Part shown: piece by piece, positions 37,921-58,010 of the stretch
Layout of the letters: every line of letters begins with the position of its first letter
Numbering within the stretch: position 1 is the first letter of the stretch
NCBI RefSeq assembly: GCF_038396675.1
Contig: NC_088927.1
Location: 32,743,501 to 32,807,500, forward strand
Source: Hydra vulgaris
Lineage: Eukaryota; Cnidaria; Hydrozoa; Anthoathecata; Hydridae
Reading direction: 5' to 3'
Length of the DNA: 64,000 bases
Notes under the pieces: generated by a model
The model's database searches: none
What the model was told of the DNA's origin: nothing
Seen by the model: only the letters and a program-made list of their open reading frames with translations
Made by a program: the position numbers and the translations under genes

Positions 37921-38159
37921 GCTAAAAGGGGATAAGTAAGGCAACTTTAATGATTTTTTTTCATATGAAAACATTGTAAGTGTCATTTTTTTTCATATGA
38001 AAGCATTCTAAATGTCATTAATCAAGTATGTTTCATAATAACTGGGATAGTAAAGAATTCATATACAAAAATTACATCTTTTTGGTCAAAAATGAAGAGA
38101 ATGCAAAGTTTTATTTAGTTTTCTCATAACTATGCGTTGTTGACTAATCCCCTTTTAGC
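37921..38159. mobile_element. MITE with ends GCTAAAAGGGGAT
   Basis: Inverted ends GCTAAAAGGGGATAAGTAAGG and GCTAAAAGGGGATTAGTCAAC, 239 bp apart in total. It contains two direct copies of a roughly 33-bp phrase around TTTTTTTTCATATGAAA. It lies right after the DDE relic and might be one of its ends, but I found no matching left end. Confidence 0.5.
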
Positions 38160-38576
38160 ACGAGCAGATTCAATTGTAATATTTATCAAATTTAACACGT
38201 ATATGCTATTTACATAATGCAAACTAAAATTAAAAATATACGCTAACAAAAAACATCAGCAGTGTCTGAAAAGAAAATTTTAAATTGCAGCATTAACGAG
38301 AGATTAAGTCTTTACAAACCTTTACAACTGTTAACGTTTTAAAAGAAAATTATCAAATGAAAAGGAAAAAATTCGAATTTTAATTTTGATTGAAATTCAA
38401 TTGAAAAAAATTCGAATTTTAATACTACAAAAGAAAAATAGCAAGAATAAAAAGAAGAATATTTGTTAAAAATCTTAAAGACAAAAAATAAGGGATAAAT
38501 AAGACTTCATGAAAAAATTATTTGTACACACACGGGGCCCCGGGAATCTTCCCCGTCTACCCCCTTCTCGGCAGCC

Positions 38577-38650
<74 letters not shown>
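38577..38650. repeat. (TA)n microsatellite
   Basis: About 36 TA units, abutting a GC-rich scrap (38525-38576) that may be the end of an old MITE. Confidence 0.95.
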
Positions 38651-38654
<4 letters not shown>

Positions 38655-38942
38655 TTGTATAACCAAATCTTAATTTGCACCATAAATACAAGTTAGGACT
38701 TTTTTTGTTTTTGTTTTATTTCTGTAGTATAATTAATACTCTCAAATAATCTTCTCGAAAATATTCAGCAAATACAATAAATAATTTAAAGAATAAATAT
38801 ACAACATTTTTATACAAATTTTATAATTAAAAAGACCCAATAAAAAATATATAAATTATAACTAAATTTTTTGTAAATTGCATTCAAAAAATTTATAAAA
38901 ATTAGTCAAGAAAAGGATATAAATTTAATTTACAATTTTAGA

Positions 38943-38981
<39 letters not shown>

Positions 38982-38982
<1 letters not shown>

Positions 38983-39194
38983 CAAAGTTGCAATGTAACT
39001 TGGAAGTGTTTTTCGTCTACTAAATAAAATTCGTCATTTTTTTTCTTCATCATCTGGCTTATGCTATTTCCAAGCTGAATGAATTGGCGAGTAAGGTCTC
39101 TATCATGTTGTCTCATAATTTGAATGTCTTCGCGAACTTTGTTAATATCTTCACTAAGTTTTAACTTACGATTTTGAAATGAGGAAGACAGCAT
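38982..39194 (-). CDS. Small coiled-coil protein, unknown function
   Basis: 70 residues, charged and helical throughout. It begins MLSSSFQNRKLKLSEDINKV, and leucine, isoleucine and methionine recur at heptad-like spacing between residues 12 and 50. No signal peptide or membrane segment. A T-rich acceptor-like TTTATTTAG lies 23 nt before the ATG, compatible with a 5' intron or trans-splicing. It lies about 700 bp downstream of the RSL1D1 gene on the same strand. I do not recognise a family. In such AT-rich DNA a chance frame of this composition is unlikely but possible. Confidence 0.45.
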
Positions 39195-39903
39195 CTTTTT
39201 TAATATTTATTTTGGTTACTAAATAAATGTAATTATAACACAAAATGTAAAATTGCAAAACAAATTTTTAGCGTTTTACGAAAACGCTTGTTTTAAAACA
39301 CCAGTAAAATATATTATAAAATAATCACATTTTTTAACTGTAAAAAAAGTATTTTCACGGATCTTTAAACTATTTTGAAAAGGAAAAACTTAAAATGTGG
39401 TTTTATTTGAAAAATTTGGTTGTAATTGTATGGAAAATTAAAAACAAAACTTTTTGAAAGAAAAAAAAGTTTGAAAAACTACAAGCTTAAGAATCACTAG
39501 GACGAATAAAAAAAGGCAATATTCTGATTGGTCAAAAAGCAATAGCACTTATTCAGGGTTTTAGGAGTAACTGCTCAGTTTTACATGAATAAAAATTTAA
39601 GCAAAATCGCTCAAACTTTTTTTCCTCGTAAAGCTGATTACTACAAAAATGATGATTAAAAGCAATTGCTTTTTTTTAATTCTATGAGCGAAATTCATTA
39701 AGTTGTTATATTTGTTCTATTTTATGCATTTTGGATTTTAATTATAAAATTTTAGTGAATAAGGGTGGCTTAAACGGAAATTATTTATGAAAAGTTTAAT
39801 GGAACATTTTATAAAAATTCGAAAATGTAGTTGCAGGACATTTATATTTCATGCACATCATTTCAATATTCATCACATGCATTTCAATAACATAAGAATC
39901 AAA

Positions 39904-48939
<9,036 letters not shown>

Positions 48940-48960
48940 GTTGGAAAGCTTGCATGATAT

Positions 48961-48996
48961 ACCGAGTATATTTATACCGAGTTTTTGTTAACCGAG
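48961..48996 (-). promoter_or_regulatory. Three ACCGAG boxes at 15-bp spacing upstream of RSL1D1
   Basis: ACCGAG occurs at 48961, 48976 and 48991 (CTCGGT on the gene strand), exactly 15 bp apart, 22-57 bp upstream of the RSL1D1 start codon. The spacing and position suggest a cis-regulatory element or part of the 5' leader. Function is inferred only from position. Confidence 0.4.
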
Positions 48997-49099
48997 CTAA
49001 TTAATGTACTGGTTGTGATGTCATAACGTATAATATGATATCAAATTAAAACTGTTTTTTTAAACTTTAACTGTTAAACTTTAACTTTTTAAAAAAAAA

Positions 49100-50447
49100 A
49101 ATTAGGCAGCGTTTGCAATCCTGTGTTGAAGACTCACTCAACTTTTAGTACTTTAATAAAGCTATAACTATATATTCCTACTATTTAAAAAACCGTGTTG
49201 CACTTTAACACCCGACATATACAGAACTAAATAAGCAGATACGAGATATTTACTCGTAACACTATTATTTTTTCAAAGTTGTTTTTGGTTAGTCTGCTGT
49301 GCAGACAAAACGGATTTATGCAAGTACATAGTCTACATTATATTATTTAAATGTTTATACCAGGAGTCGGCAATCTGCGGGTCGCTAGCCTTATGTGGTT
49401 CATTCGATGTCAAAATGCGGCTATTTAGCTTCATGCACAAACATTAAAATAAAGATGCTGGAAGGTCTTTATAAACTGAAAAACTTTTCAAATTGTAACT
49501 TTTGGCTCCTCCATCTCGAAAGATTGCCGACCCCTGGTTAATACAGTTTGTTAAATGCAATTTTTGTTATACTAGACTATTAAAAATAATTGGCTTTCAC
49601 TGTTAAATTGGATTAGGTCTAAAGTTAAAATGAGGAGGATTGGCACATTCATGGATTATGACTTTGTACTGTACGTAAGTTATGATAAATATTTCACACA
49701 ATCATCGCAGTTAATTAATTCGGGTGAGAGGGGGTGGGGGAGATGTTTGAATGTTGACGTAATTTTAAAGTGGCAGGGGGTTTCTGGAAGTTTGACAAGT
49801 TGTTGAAAAGGGGAAAGGAGGAGGTAAAAATTAATGGACAGCCCCAAAAGTTTTTTGTGTGTTGTTAAAGCCGATTTTTGAACAACCGATTAAGTATTAT
49901 TTAATGAGGCAAAATTAGGGGCTTAGCAACTTTTTGCCACCTTTTGTCAGCAACTTGTCAAACTTCCGGAGAGCCCCCATATAAAATTACGTAAACATTC
50001 GATAACAAATTGCCTCTAATCCCACAACCCCCAACCCCGCTCCTCGAACGAATTGATTGCAATCAAGTTCTTTTTCAAGCCTTAACTTAAATTGTACTTT
50101 TCTTTTGAGTTTTGAAGCAACAAATCTTATCTATGTTTATATACACTATTCTTGTCACCCCACATGAGGCTTGCAAGCCGTAGCTTGCCGGTTTCTGGTA
50201 TAAACATTTAAATAATATAATCTAGACTATGTACTTGCATAAATCCTTTTTGTTTGCACAGCAGACTAACCAACAACAATTTTGAAAAAATAATAGTAAT
50301 AGTAAAAAATAATAATAATATTAAGTTCTGCGTGTGTCGGGTCTTTTTAAAACACGACAAGGTTTGCAAAAAGTAGGATAAATAACTTAGTTAAAATACT
50401 GAAAGTTGAGCAAGTGTGTAACACAAGATTGCAAACGCTGCCTAATT
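49100..50447. repeat. 1.35-kb imperfect palindrome upstream of RSL1D1
   Basis: The left side beginning ATTAGGCAGCGTTTGCAATC matches the reverse complement of the right side ending at 50447. The match continues inward in blocks: 49290-49360 with 50190-50285, and 49719-49806 with 49955-50055. The centre lies near 49900. The right side also holds a diverged copy of the first about 35 bases of the MITE at 49361. The end sequence is repeated directly once more at 50462-50520. It could be a long fold-back DNA element or an inverted duplication. Confidence 0.75.
49361..49536. mobile_element. 176-bp hAT MITE
   Basis: Ends CAGGAGTCGGCAATC and, in reverse complement, CAGGGGTCGGCAATC. Flanking 8-mers GTTTATAC and GTTAATAC match at 7 of 8 positions. 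Confidence 0.8.
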
Positions 50448-50529
50448 TTTCTTTTTCAAAGTAATTAAATTTATTTTTAAAGACTGCAAACGTTGCATAA
50501 TTTTCCATTTTTTCCAGTAATTAAATTTA

Positions 50530-51050
50530 TTTTTAAACGTAACATTTTTGACGTCAACTTGCCTTGACATATCCCTACCCATTTCACCGTGTCAACGCAG
50601 TCAGTGAATAGGAAATATAACATATTAAACGAAAAAGTGATTTCTTTGTTGTTTCAGGAAAACCTAGAATAAATTCCCCAAAAATTTTGAGGAATTTTCA
50701 TTCTTATTTGATATTAACTCACTAAGCACAAATTAAATCATTTTCTTCGTCTCCTTCAAACGCTTATTTTCTAGTAACCCTTTTACATCACTGCCACGTA
50801 AAATCAGACGATGCCACGTCTGCAATAACAAAAACCTACCGTAATCTTCGGTAAACATAACGAATACAGTTTAAATCTATCCATATCTATAATATAATAC
50901 AGTTTAAATCTATCCATATATCTGTTTAAAAGAAGCAAAATAGTTAAAATCTATGAGTCTTCGTTAAAAATGTAATTTGGAATAGATTTCATACCTTTAC
51001 TGAAAAGTAACCAAAAAATCCTTTTAGTAACGACGGGAATCAACCAACCT
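50530..51050. other. Noncoding spacer
   Basis: No gene. A 28-bp phrase around ACAGTTTAAATCTATCCATA is directly repeated at about 50870-50890 and 50898-50920. Confidence 0.45.
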
Positions 51051-51055
51051 TCATA

Positions 51056-51240
51056 TATCGTACAATACGGGCATATTTTCCCGTACCGTACAATACGGGC
51101 GGGTATATACCTGATACACCTACGATAAGGCTATTTTACGAGACGGGAGGTGTATCGTATCGTAAAACGATTATGTTACGCTACCTATCGTACAATGTTA
51201 GTTGTACAATGGCTCGTATCGGATGCTACAAATAACACTA
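51056..51240. repeat. Cluster of CGTACAATACGGG-type words
   Basis: Repeated CGTACAATACGGGC and variants (CGTACCGTACAATACGGGCG, ATCGTACAATG, TCGTATCGTAAAACG) in a locally GC-richer stretch, in both orientations. I cannot name it. Confidence 0.5.
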
Positions 51241-51562
51241 ATTTGAACGTCAGTGTTAAGGTTTAGAACAACCTAATTCATTTATTGATCCAGCCATGAC
51301 CTTAAATCTGATCTTCATAACCTTAAACAAAAAAAAAAATAAAAACCATTTCGTCCTATGACCCAATAACCCAAAGTCGTCCATTTGAATTATTTTTTGT
51401 GGGTTAGAGGAAGCGTTGTTTCAGACGTACTTGGGACAAGTGCTGATAAGATTACCCACCACGTTAAAAAAAAATTTGAAATGCGATATCGCTTTTGAAA
51501 TTTCTGGTTCATTAATGACCTAGAAATTTAGGCCAAGACTGCACGATACTATAAGTCTTAGT

Positions 51563-51624
51563 CACGGCCTACTTAATAACAGGCCTGAAAGACGCGCAAA
51601 AAAAAAAAAAAACTGTAGGCGGAT
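51563..51624 (+). repeat. P-element terminal inverted repeat, left
   Basis: 62 bp, starting CACGGCCTACTTAATAAC and ending CTGTAGGCGGAT after an A15 tract; identical to the right repeat in reverse complement. Confidence 0.96.
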
Positions 51625-51892
51625 ATTTTGTAAACAAATATGTCGATTTAAACAATTTTGTAAACAAATAAGTTGAGTTAAAATTTAAAATTCGCTACAC
51701 TAGCTGCTAAATTGCTTGTTTTCAAATTTTGAGAGCTGTTTATTTTAAAAACCTTTTACAATAAGATAACATTTTTTAATCGATTACTAAAAAAAACAAC
51801 ACTTTTCTTTAATAATATCTTTTCAAATTTCACAAACCCTACAACTTCACAAAACATATTTTACATACATTTACATTTCTGCTCCGCAATGA

Positions 51893-54391
51893 TCATTTTT
51901 GTGACAATTTAAGTACTTTTAAAGCTGGTTCTTTTGTCGATCGAGGTGAGTAAAGCTTGCTATAGTTGTTAAATAATATGTTAGATAGTATTTTTCCATG
52001 AAACTTATCTATGTTTTCAAATCCATAAAATTCTGCTACCATCATTGTTATATTTATAAAACTTGTCCTACAAACTGATGACATGATGTGATGAAAAAAT
52101 ACATAGCAATAAATCACCCATTGACACATATTGTCTCCAGGTATCTTCAAGCCTCCTCTGTTGATTTCTTTAGTAAATTCTCCAAATTCGTTGTAATAGA
52201 ACTGCGTATCATATTCATCTACATCATTTCTACTGATGTATCCTGCAATATAAACTAAAGCCATTTTTACAGACTTAGACAAGGCTAACTCCATATTTGA
52301 AAGATTATGAAACACATTGAAGGTATTGTCATCATTTAGCAAAAATCCACATTTCAAACAAGCATGTTCACAACATGTTTGAATTCCATCAAAATCTGTG
52401 TTTAAATCAAGGAGAAGCTTTGTTTTCTTAATGTTTACTTTTTGTAAAACTTGTTGAACATTAATAAAATATGTTCCACCAGAACCTTGACGTAGCTTAC
52501 TGAACATTTTTTCAATGGGATCACTAGAAAAATTTCCTAGACATACATATTCGTGTGAAGTGCTGAGGAGATGCTTAGTTAACTCAACCAGTCCTCTACT
52601 CGTGTATGCAAGAGCAAGAGCAGTATCTTTGGTAAGTTGTTTTACTCTTTGTCCTTGTTTTTTAGGAACCATTTTTTCAAACATACTTGCTATATCAAGT
52701 AAAAAATCTAATCGTTGATCGTTAGGGTTATCAAAGACAGCCCTTTTTAAGTCTTTAGTTTTAACGTCTTCGAACTGACTTTTTACATTTAGGATTTTGA
52801 AAAAGTCTACAATTTTTTCTATAAAATCAACAGTTCCACCTGAATCCTGAATTTCTGGATGAATTTTTAATGCAGTTAACGTTTCAACACAAAAAATCTT
52901 AAGACATAAAGCAACATTCTGTCGTTCTATAGGTTTTGGACAGATAGAAATTTCATTAAGCTTTGATAGTTTCACAATAGAATTATTTTCTAACTCAACC
53001 AGCTTCTTCAAGTCAACCCACTTTGCAGTTTTTTCAAGGCCGCAGTCAGAATACTTTAACTCTTGCATTTTTTCAGTTAACCAATTGTTTCTGATAGATT
53101 TGATTAGATGTACATAATCATAGAGCAAAAAAATGTTTTCAGTTGTGCGCCATGGAGAAATCAAATTGAATTTTTTAAAGAATGATTGATTTACTTTATT
53201 ATTATCACATAAAATTGCAACAGTAATGCCATTACATGAACGAATCAAATTTAACATATTTACAACTTGTTCATATTGAAAATCAGCACTTAAACGATAC
53301 ACTGGCAGTGCTTTGTACAAAAACCTCTTTCCTCCTAATAATGAGCAAATCATAAAACTCAAAACAGTGGTTGCAAAATGTTCTGGATTATTTACTGCTT
53401 TTCCAAATAAGTTACCTCCTTGATACGTTAGTTGTGGTTTTACATAAACTTCATCGATTATAATAATTACATTTTTTTGACGAGGATCTTCTAGTTGCAT
53501 AAAATATTTGTTGAGGAAATCAAAATCCTCTAGCTTACTAACCTTAGATATAAGTTTACCAAGTGTTACAATACTTGGCATTTCATAGTCATCTCTAATA
53601 CGACTGTAAAGAGATCTTGAAATTGAAAAATACTCAAAAGCCCTACTTAGAATTTCTGGAGAATATTTTTTATTACCAACAAATGTTAATGCATGCATGC
53701 TAACAACTTGTTGTAGGATAATGTTTTTTTTATGATCCATTTCAACGGAATGTAAATATCTAATAGCTTCTAAAATTTGTAAGAAAGATGTAATTTTATG
53801 TATTCGATTACTGCACAGTGGTATAATAGAGCATCTAGATCCAAAATGAAAACCTTCAAATCGCATATCAATTTTAACTTTTAAAAGAAACTGTGGAATA
53901 GCAGAGGTATCAATATAATCCTTACTTTGGATTATTAAACCATCATCCACTGTAAAAGATGTTACTGGAAATGGAATAACTTCTTTGCTTACTTTTAGGC
54001 AAAGATCATCAAAACAACTAATTTCATACAAATCCAAGTGAGCTGAAATTTCATCAGGTTTCATGTTACGCGTAGATGGTAGTGATTTTGTTGTTGTTCT
54101 TTTTGTTGGTGGAGGTGTAGGAATTTGACTTTGAAATACACAGATGAAAATAGTTGGTGGATTTAAGGGACGAATTTTACCATGAATTTGACAAGTTTCA
54201 TAATTAACTGGCCAATGATTTTCACAAATGAATGTATTTGGACTATTTGGAATGTTTTCTCTTGGAATAGATCTAATCCATCTTTCTCTTTCTTGAGGAT
54301 TACGGTTTTTGTTTGGTAATCGAAAAAGTTTAACTTTATGTTCTTTATCATAGTTTCCTCTACAACCAGTCACACAACATTTAAAAGGCAT
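51893..54391 (-). CDS. P-element transposase, THAP9-like, intact
   Basis: 832 residues from the ATG at 54391-54389. An in-frame ATG 16 codons upstream exists, but the THAP domain begins exactly at MPFKCCVTGC, so I prefer the inner start. The THAP zinc-binding residues are C5, C10, C56 and H59, with W38 and the NPPTIF box near residue 80. The catalytic core has the first Asp in IIIIDEVYVKP (D313), the second in AILCDNNKVNQ (D396), and the Glu in DPIEKMFSKLRQGSGG (E627). The conserved DYVHLIKSIRNNW lies between them. Assignment of the triad is by analogy to Drosophila P transposase and human THAP9. The frame is uninterrupted, unlike every other transposase in the window. The protein should bind the element's ends in the nucleus and carry out GTP-dependent cut-and-paste transposition. 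Confidence 0.94.
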   Translation of the reverse strand: MPFKCCVTGCRGNYDKEHKVKLFRLPNKNRNPQERERWIRSIPRENIPNSPNTFICENHWPVNYETCQIHGKIRPLNPPTIFICVFQSQIPTPPPTKRTTTKSLPSTRNMKPDEISAHLDLYEISCFDDLCLKVSKEVIPFPVTSFTVDDGLIIQSKDYIDTSAIPQFLLKVKIDMRFEGFHFGSRCSIIPLCSNRIHKITSFLQILEAIRYLHSVEMDHKKNIILQQVVSMHALTFVGNKKYSPEILSRAFEYFSISRSLYSRIRDDYEMPSIVTLGKLISKVSKLEDFDFLNKYFMQLEDPRQKNVIIIIDEVYVKPQLTYQGGNLFGKAVNNPEHFATTVLSFMICSLLGGKRFLYKALPVYRLSADFQYEQVVNMLNLIRSCNGITVAILCDNNKVNQSFFKKFNLISPWRTTENIFLLYDYVHLIKSIRNNWLTEKMQELKYSDCGLEKTAKWVDLKKLVELENNSIVKLSKLNEISICPKPIERQNVALCLKIFCVETLTALKIHPEIQDSGGTVDFIEKIVDFFKILNVKSQFEDVKTKDLKRAVFDNPNDQRLDFLLDIASMFEKMVPKKQGQRVKQLTKDTALALAYTSRGLVELTKHLLSTSHEYVCLGNFSSDPIEKMFSKLRQGSGGTYFINVQQVLQKVNIKKTKLLLDLNTDFDGIQTCCEHACLKCGFLLNDDNTFNVFHNLSNMELALSKSVKMALVYIAGYISRNDVDEYDTQFYYNEFGEFTKEINRGGLKIPGDNMCQWVIYCYVFFHHIMSSVCRTSFINITMMVAEFYGFENIDKFHGKILSNILFNNYSKLYSPRSTKEPALKVLKLSQK

Positions 54392-54549
54392 GATATAGTA
54401 ATTTTTGTTTTGAAAGATTACTAAATACATAAAATACAAATAAAATAATATTGACTATCAAATAATTATAAGCAATTGATTTTAAATATATATTGTGTAG
54501 TATATCATATTATGTAAATACATTACTGCATTATATCTATATACATGAC

Positions 54550-54718
<169 letters not shown>

Positions 54719-54774
54719 ACTAAAAATATAACTAAAAAAACCACAAAACTTTCTCCATTTTTGTTTTGACAAAC

Positions 54775-54836
54775 ATCCGCCTACAGTTTTTTTTTTTTTT
54801 TGCGCGTCTTTCAGGCCTGTTATTAAGTAGGCCGTG
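54775..54836 (-). repeat. P-element terminal inverted repeat, right
   Basis: Exact reverse complement of the left repeat, followed by the duplicated 8-mer GTCTTAGT. Confidence 0.96.
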
Positions 54837-54844
54837 GTCTTAGT

Positions 54845-55271
54845 CCAGGAGTCACTCGCAGAATTTTATAGCTCACTTTATTAGATTATACACCTAAAGT
54901 AAAACAACAAAGTTGTACTCTAAAAAAAATGGTTTGTCAGTTAATCCGTAATGGGGACATTTGGTGTATAGAAGCCCTAACATTTTTTGCGTAAGGGCCA
55001 TATTTTATTCCATATGGAGATTTTATTACTCCACGTGGAGAAGTTCAGAAGTTCCTTGCGTTGTTACTTGTGTCCATTAGTATCAGGGCAAATAACTTCT
55101 GAAATTTATATTTATATTTTAGAATTTTAGGCGATTAAAAAATGTAAGTCTAACATTTTAAATTCGAGTAAAATCTGGGTAAGACCTTCTTCTAAGTTGT
55201 AAGGTGGACCATTAATGAAAAAGTTAATAGTTTTGGGTATTATTAAAGATACTCTTATCAAAATAAAACGC

Positions 55272-55276
<5 letters not shown>
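54845..55276. other. Noncoding spacer
   Basis: No gene; only a short imperfect palindrome around CCATATGGAG...CTCCACGTGGAG (55000-55045). Confidence 0.45.
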
Positions 55277-55355
<79 letters not shown>

Positions 55356-55460
55356 TATAAATATATAATATATATATATATATTTATATATATATATATA
55401 TATATATAAATATTATATACATATATATATAATTTGCGTTTTATATATATATATAAATAC
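55277..55460. repeat. (TA)n with TATAAATA variants
   Basis: A TA array of about 75 bases followed by TA-rich variant repeats. The phrase AAACGCAAATTATATATA (55266-55283) recurs inverted at 55425-55441, closing a palindrome around the array. Confidence 0.9.
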
Positions 55461-55481
55461 ACACATACATATATATATGCA

Positions 55482-55520
55482 TAATAATAATAATAATAAT
55501 AACAACAATAATAATAATTT
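55482..55520. repeat. (AAT)n microsatellite
   Basis: About 13 AAT units with AAC variants. Confidence 0.9.
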
Positions 55521-56796
55521 TTGTAATCACTCTTCGTAAATATGTTTGGTAAAAATACAAACTAACAAATATAGTTTAAAATCAAGCAAGGATACAAAAA
55601 GATAAACTAATGGATCATTTAATGTTTTTTTCAGGAGTATTTTTAAAAATTGTTCGCTGTTGCTTTGCATTTTAACATTGAACTGCTTGTACCAAAATTT
55701 GAAAAGTATATTTAGGAATTACATTTTCTGGTTCCCTAATTTTAATTTTCTTCTTAACTAGCATTACGTTTTTTATACTCAATCTATGAATGTTGCATAA
55801 TTTCTTTATACTATCCAAAAACGTGAGTTTAATTGAACAATAATTATGCTGGGAAATAATTTCAGAATTACTTTATTATTTAAATGGCGGATAAATAGAT
55901 TTATTTTGTTTTGCTGTATGCAAGTTTTTCTGTATTTTCTCTATATTTTTCCTGCATTTTTTCCTGCAACTTTTTCAATATTTCCTAAACTTTAAATAGA
56001 AAGTGTGTATAATGTTTACTACACTTAAAGACATTAAAAAATGATTTAACTGCATTCCTCCCAAGTTTGTCAAGTTTTTTGATTATTAAATCTTTATTCT
56101 GACAGAGCTCTAGACTGAGTTTGTGTCTGAACTGCCAAGGATTTATACAACTGGATAATGAAACTTGGATGTGCATACCAGATTCCAGATTGAATCAAAG
56201 TTTGCACTGTTGTTTAAAAATTTAATATCTAATAAGTCAAATCTAACATAAATTTCAGGGTCAAAGTTATGCTAGACCCTTGAATCAATCATAGTTATTG
56301 AGTCTAGAAATCTTATAATATTAACTCAGCAAAAAGCATTTAGTCTAACCTAGATTGTGCAGCAAAAGAAAGTCTAAATTTTGATATTACCTTAATGCAA
56401 CAAAATGTTTTTTTAAAAATAAAATCCAATATATCACATGAAAGGTTAATAAAAATCAAAAATTAAAAAACGTACTTCAGATATTATCTAAATACAGCAA
56501 CTTTTTTCTATTCTAACATTATTTATAAAATAATTATAAAAATAGGAAGCATTTATATTAATGAGAATAATCTTTAAGTGTAAATAAAACAATAAATTTA
56601 ATGTAAGTAAAGCAATAAACAGTAAATAAAACAATAAATAAAAAACACTAAACAGTAACAGTCCTTGATTTAAAATGATTGTTGGCGTCACTAAATTCAA
56701 AGTCGTAGGTTTTAACTTATTCAAAGAATATAGAGTAATTGTGATAGTTATTTACAAATAATATTGATATTTTGAATTTAATATAATTTTATTTAC

Positions 56797-56859
56797 CAAT
56801 TTTCAGATATGAGAGCAACAATTCCTTTTCATCGCTAGAAAAATATGATGGTATAACTC
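56797..56859 (-). other. Possible orphan exon
   Basis: Between an AG at 56861-56860 and a GTAAAT donor at 56796-56791 the minus strand reads VIPSYFSSDEKELLLSYLK, which looks like real protein text. I found no partner exon nearby, so this is a weak call. Confidence 0.2.
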
Positions 56860-57056
56860 CTCAGCATAATCTTTATCAAAATCAATCATTGTTAAATTAA
56901 AAAAAAAAAGAATAACTCAAATTATTTAAAAATAATTTTAAATTATAGCAGGCATCATGGCAGTTTCATTCATGTATAATGTGGGTAAATATAATAAATA
57001 TTGCATTTGTTTTTGTCGACAATATCAATATTAATTTAATATCAGTATTAAATCAT

Positions 57057-57102
57057 GACCATTAGATAAAATCCACTTATAAGTGGATTTTATCCAATGG
57101 TC
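57057..57102. repeat. 46-bp hairpin
   Basis: GACCATTAGATAAAATCCAC pairs with its complement with one mismatch and no loop. Confidence 0.85.
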
Positions 57103-57552
57103 TTTTATATTATTGATTTATAATAACAATAAAATATTTAATTCCAAATGTGTGTGTAAAAGTAGCATATCTTCTATATAATCATCATCTAAACAACCAT
57201 TATTTTTTGTTAAAAACACCCATTTGACCATCAAGTCATAATTGAAGTAAGCTGAGTAATCTCATCCAAAAAATATGCGGTGTGCTGGAGGAGATGCGCA
57301 TAAGTTTTCTCCCTATTGTCTTACATTATTATTTTAACATTATTAACAAATTAGAGTGATTAAATGTATAAAAATAGTTTTCTAACTAAAGAAAATGTGC
57401 AATTTTAAATCCCCAATGCAAATACTTGCAGGGAAATACTTGTTGAGTTTAATTATTTTTGTACAACTGTGTTGTGCTGTTAATTTATGTTCACCAGCTT
57501 CTGTATCACATGTATATGTATATGTTTCTTGAAATTCTTAAATTTTCATTTC

Positions 57553-57592
57553 CAATGCAAGTTGTTGATGCATGCATCAACAACTTGCATTG
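57553..57592. repeat. 40-bp perfect palindrome
   Basis: CAATGCAAGTTGTTGATGCA followed directly by its exact reverse complement. Confidence 0.95.
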
Positions 57593-58010
57593 TTGTTAGA
57601 TCTATTGTTATTAAATCAAGTTGTTAGATCTATTGTAGGTGCCAAGCTTGAACCTCTATCTTATCATTGGAAGGTTACATTTTTTATCTACCATTACTAC
57701 CATGGTCTCTTTCTCTTTTCTATAAATACTACCATGGTCACTGCTCATGTGAGCTATCACCACTTGCTACATCGAAACTTATTCTCACTTGACTTGTCAT
57801 TTAGCAAAGTTGCATCCTTCTACTGTAGTTGTTCCTTCATGCTCAAAAAACTCTTATTGGTCAAGTTTTTCCCCTCAAACATCTATGCTATGGAATTCTC
57901 TCAATTTAATATTTTCCTTACTCATACAATTTACAGTCTTCTAAGTGTTCTGTCAACCACTTTCTCGCTCTTTTACGCTCTTCTTGTTTTCTGTTAATAA
58001 GAAGTACTTA
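57593..58010 (+). pseudogene. LINE 3'-end relic
   Basis: Plus-strand text VVRSIVGAKLEPLSYHWKV continues the sequence at which the LINE at 60.4-63.7 kb breaks off (IVGPALAANLQPLSH). It is followed by SLDLSFSKVASFYCSCSFM and, in another frame, SMLWNSL. It is therefore a C-terminal fragment of the same LINE family, with at least one frameshift. Confidence 0.7.

Larger units (their letters stand above)
55521..57540. other. Mostly noncoding; a possible exon at 56797-56859
   Basis: No intact gene. The minus-strand frame at 56176-55985 (63 codons) has no known motif. A hairpin lies at 57057-57102. A possible exon is listed separately. Confidence 0.4.

Noticed and set aside
38950..38981. A-tract beside the small ORF as evidence for a processed retrocopy
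   Set aside because: The tract is A on the plus strand while the ORF is on the minus strand, so it would be poly-T after the stop, not a copied poly-A tail.
54392..54439. Upstream in-frame ATG adding 16 residues to the P transposase
   Set aside because: The THAP fold starts at the inner methionine (MPFKCCVTGC), as THAP proteins normally do at their N-terminus; the extra residues are AT-driven and hydrophobic.
57553..57592. The 40-bp palindrome as a microRNA precursor
   Set aside because: It has no loop and arms of only 20 bp; a Dicer substrate of this form is unlikely. Other hairpins have longer arms, but nothing in the sequence shows expression.
57572..57997. 141-codon plus-strand frame as a membrane protein gene
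   Set aside because: Its first part is the LINE C-terminal text (VRSIVGAKLEPLSYH) and the rest is a frameshifted reading of the same fragment.
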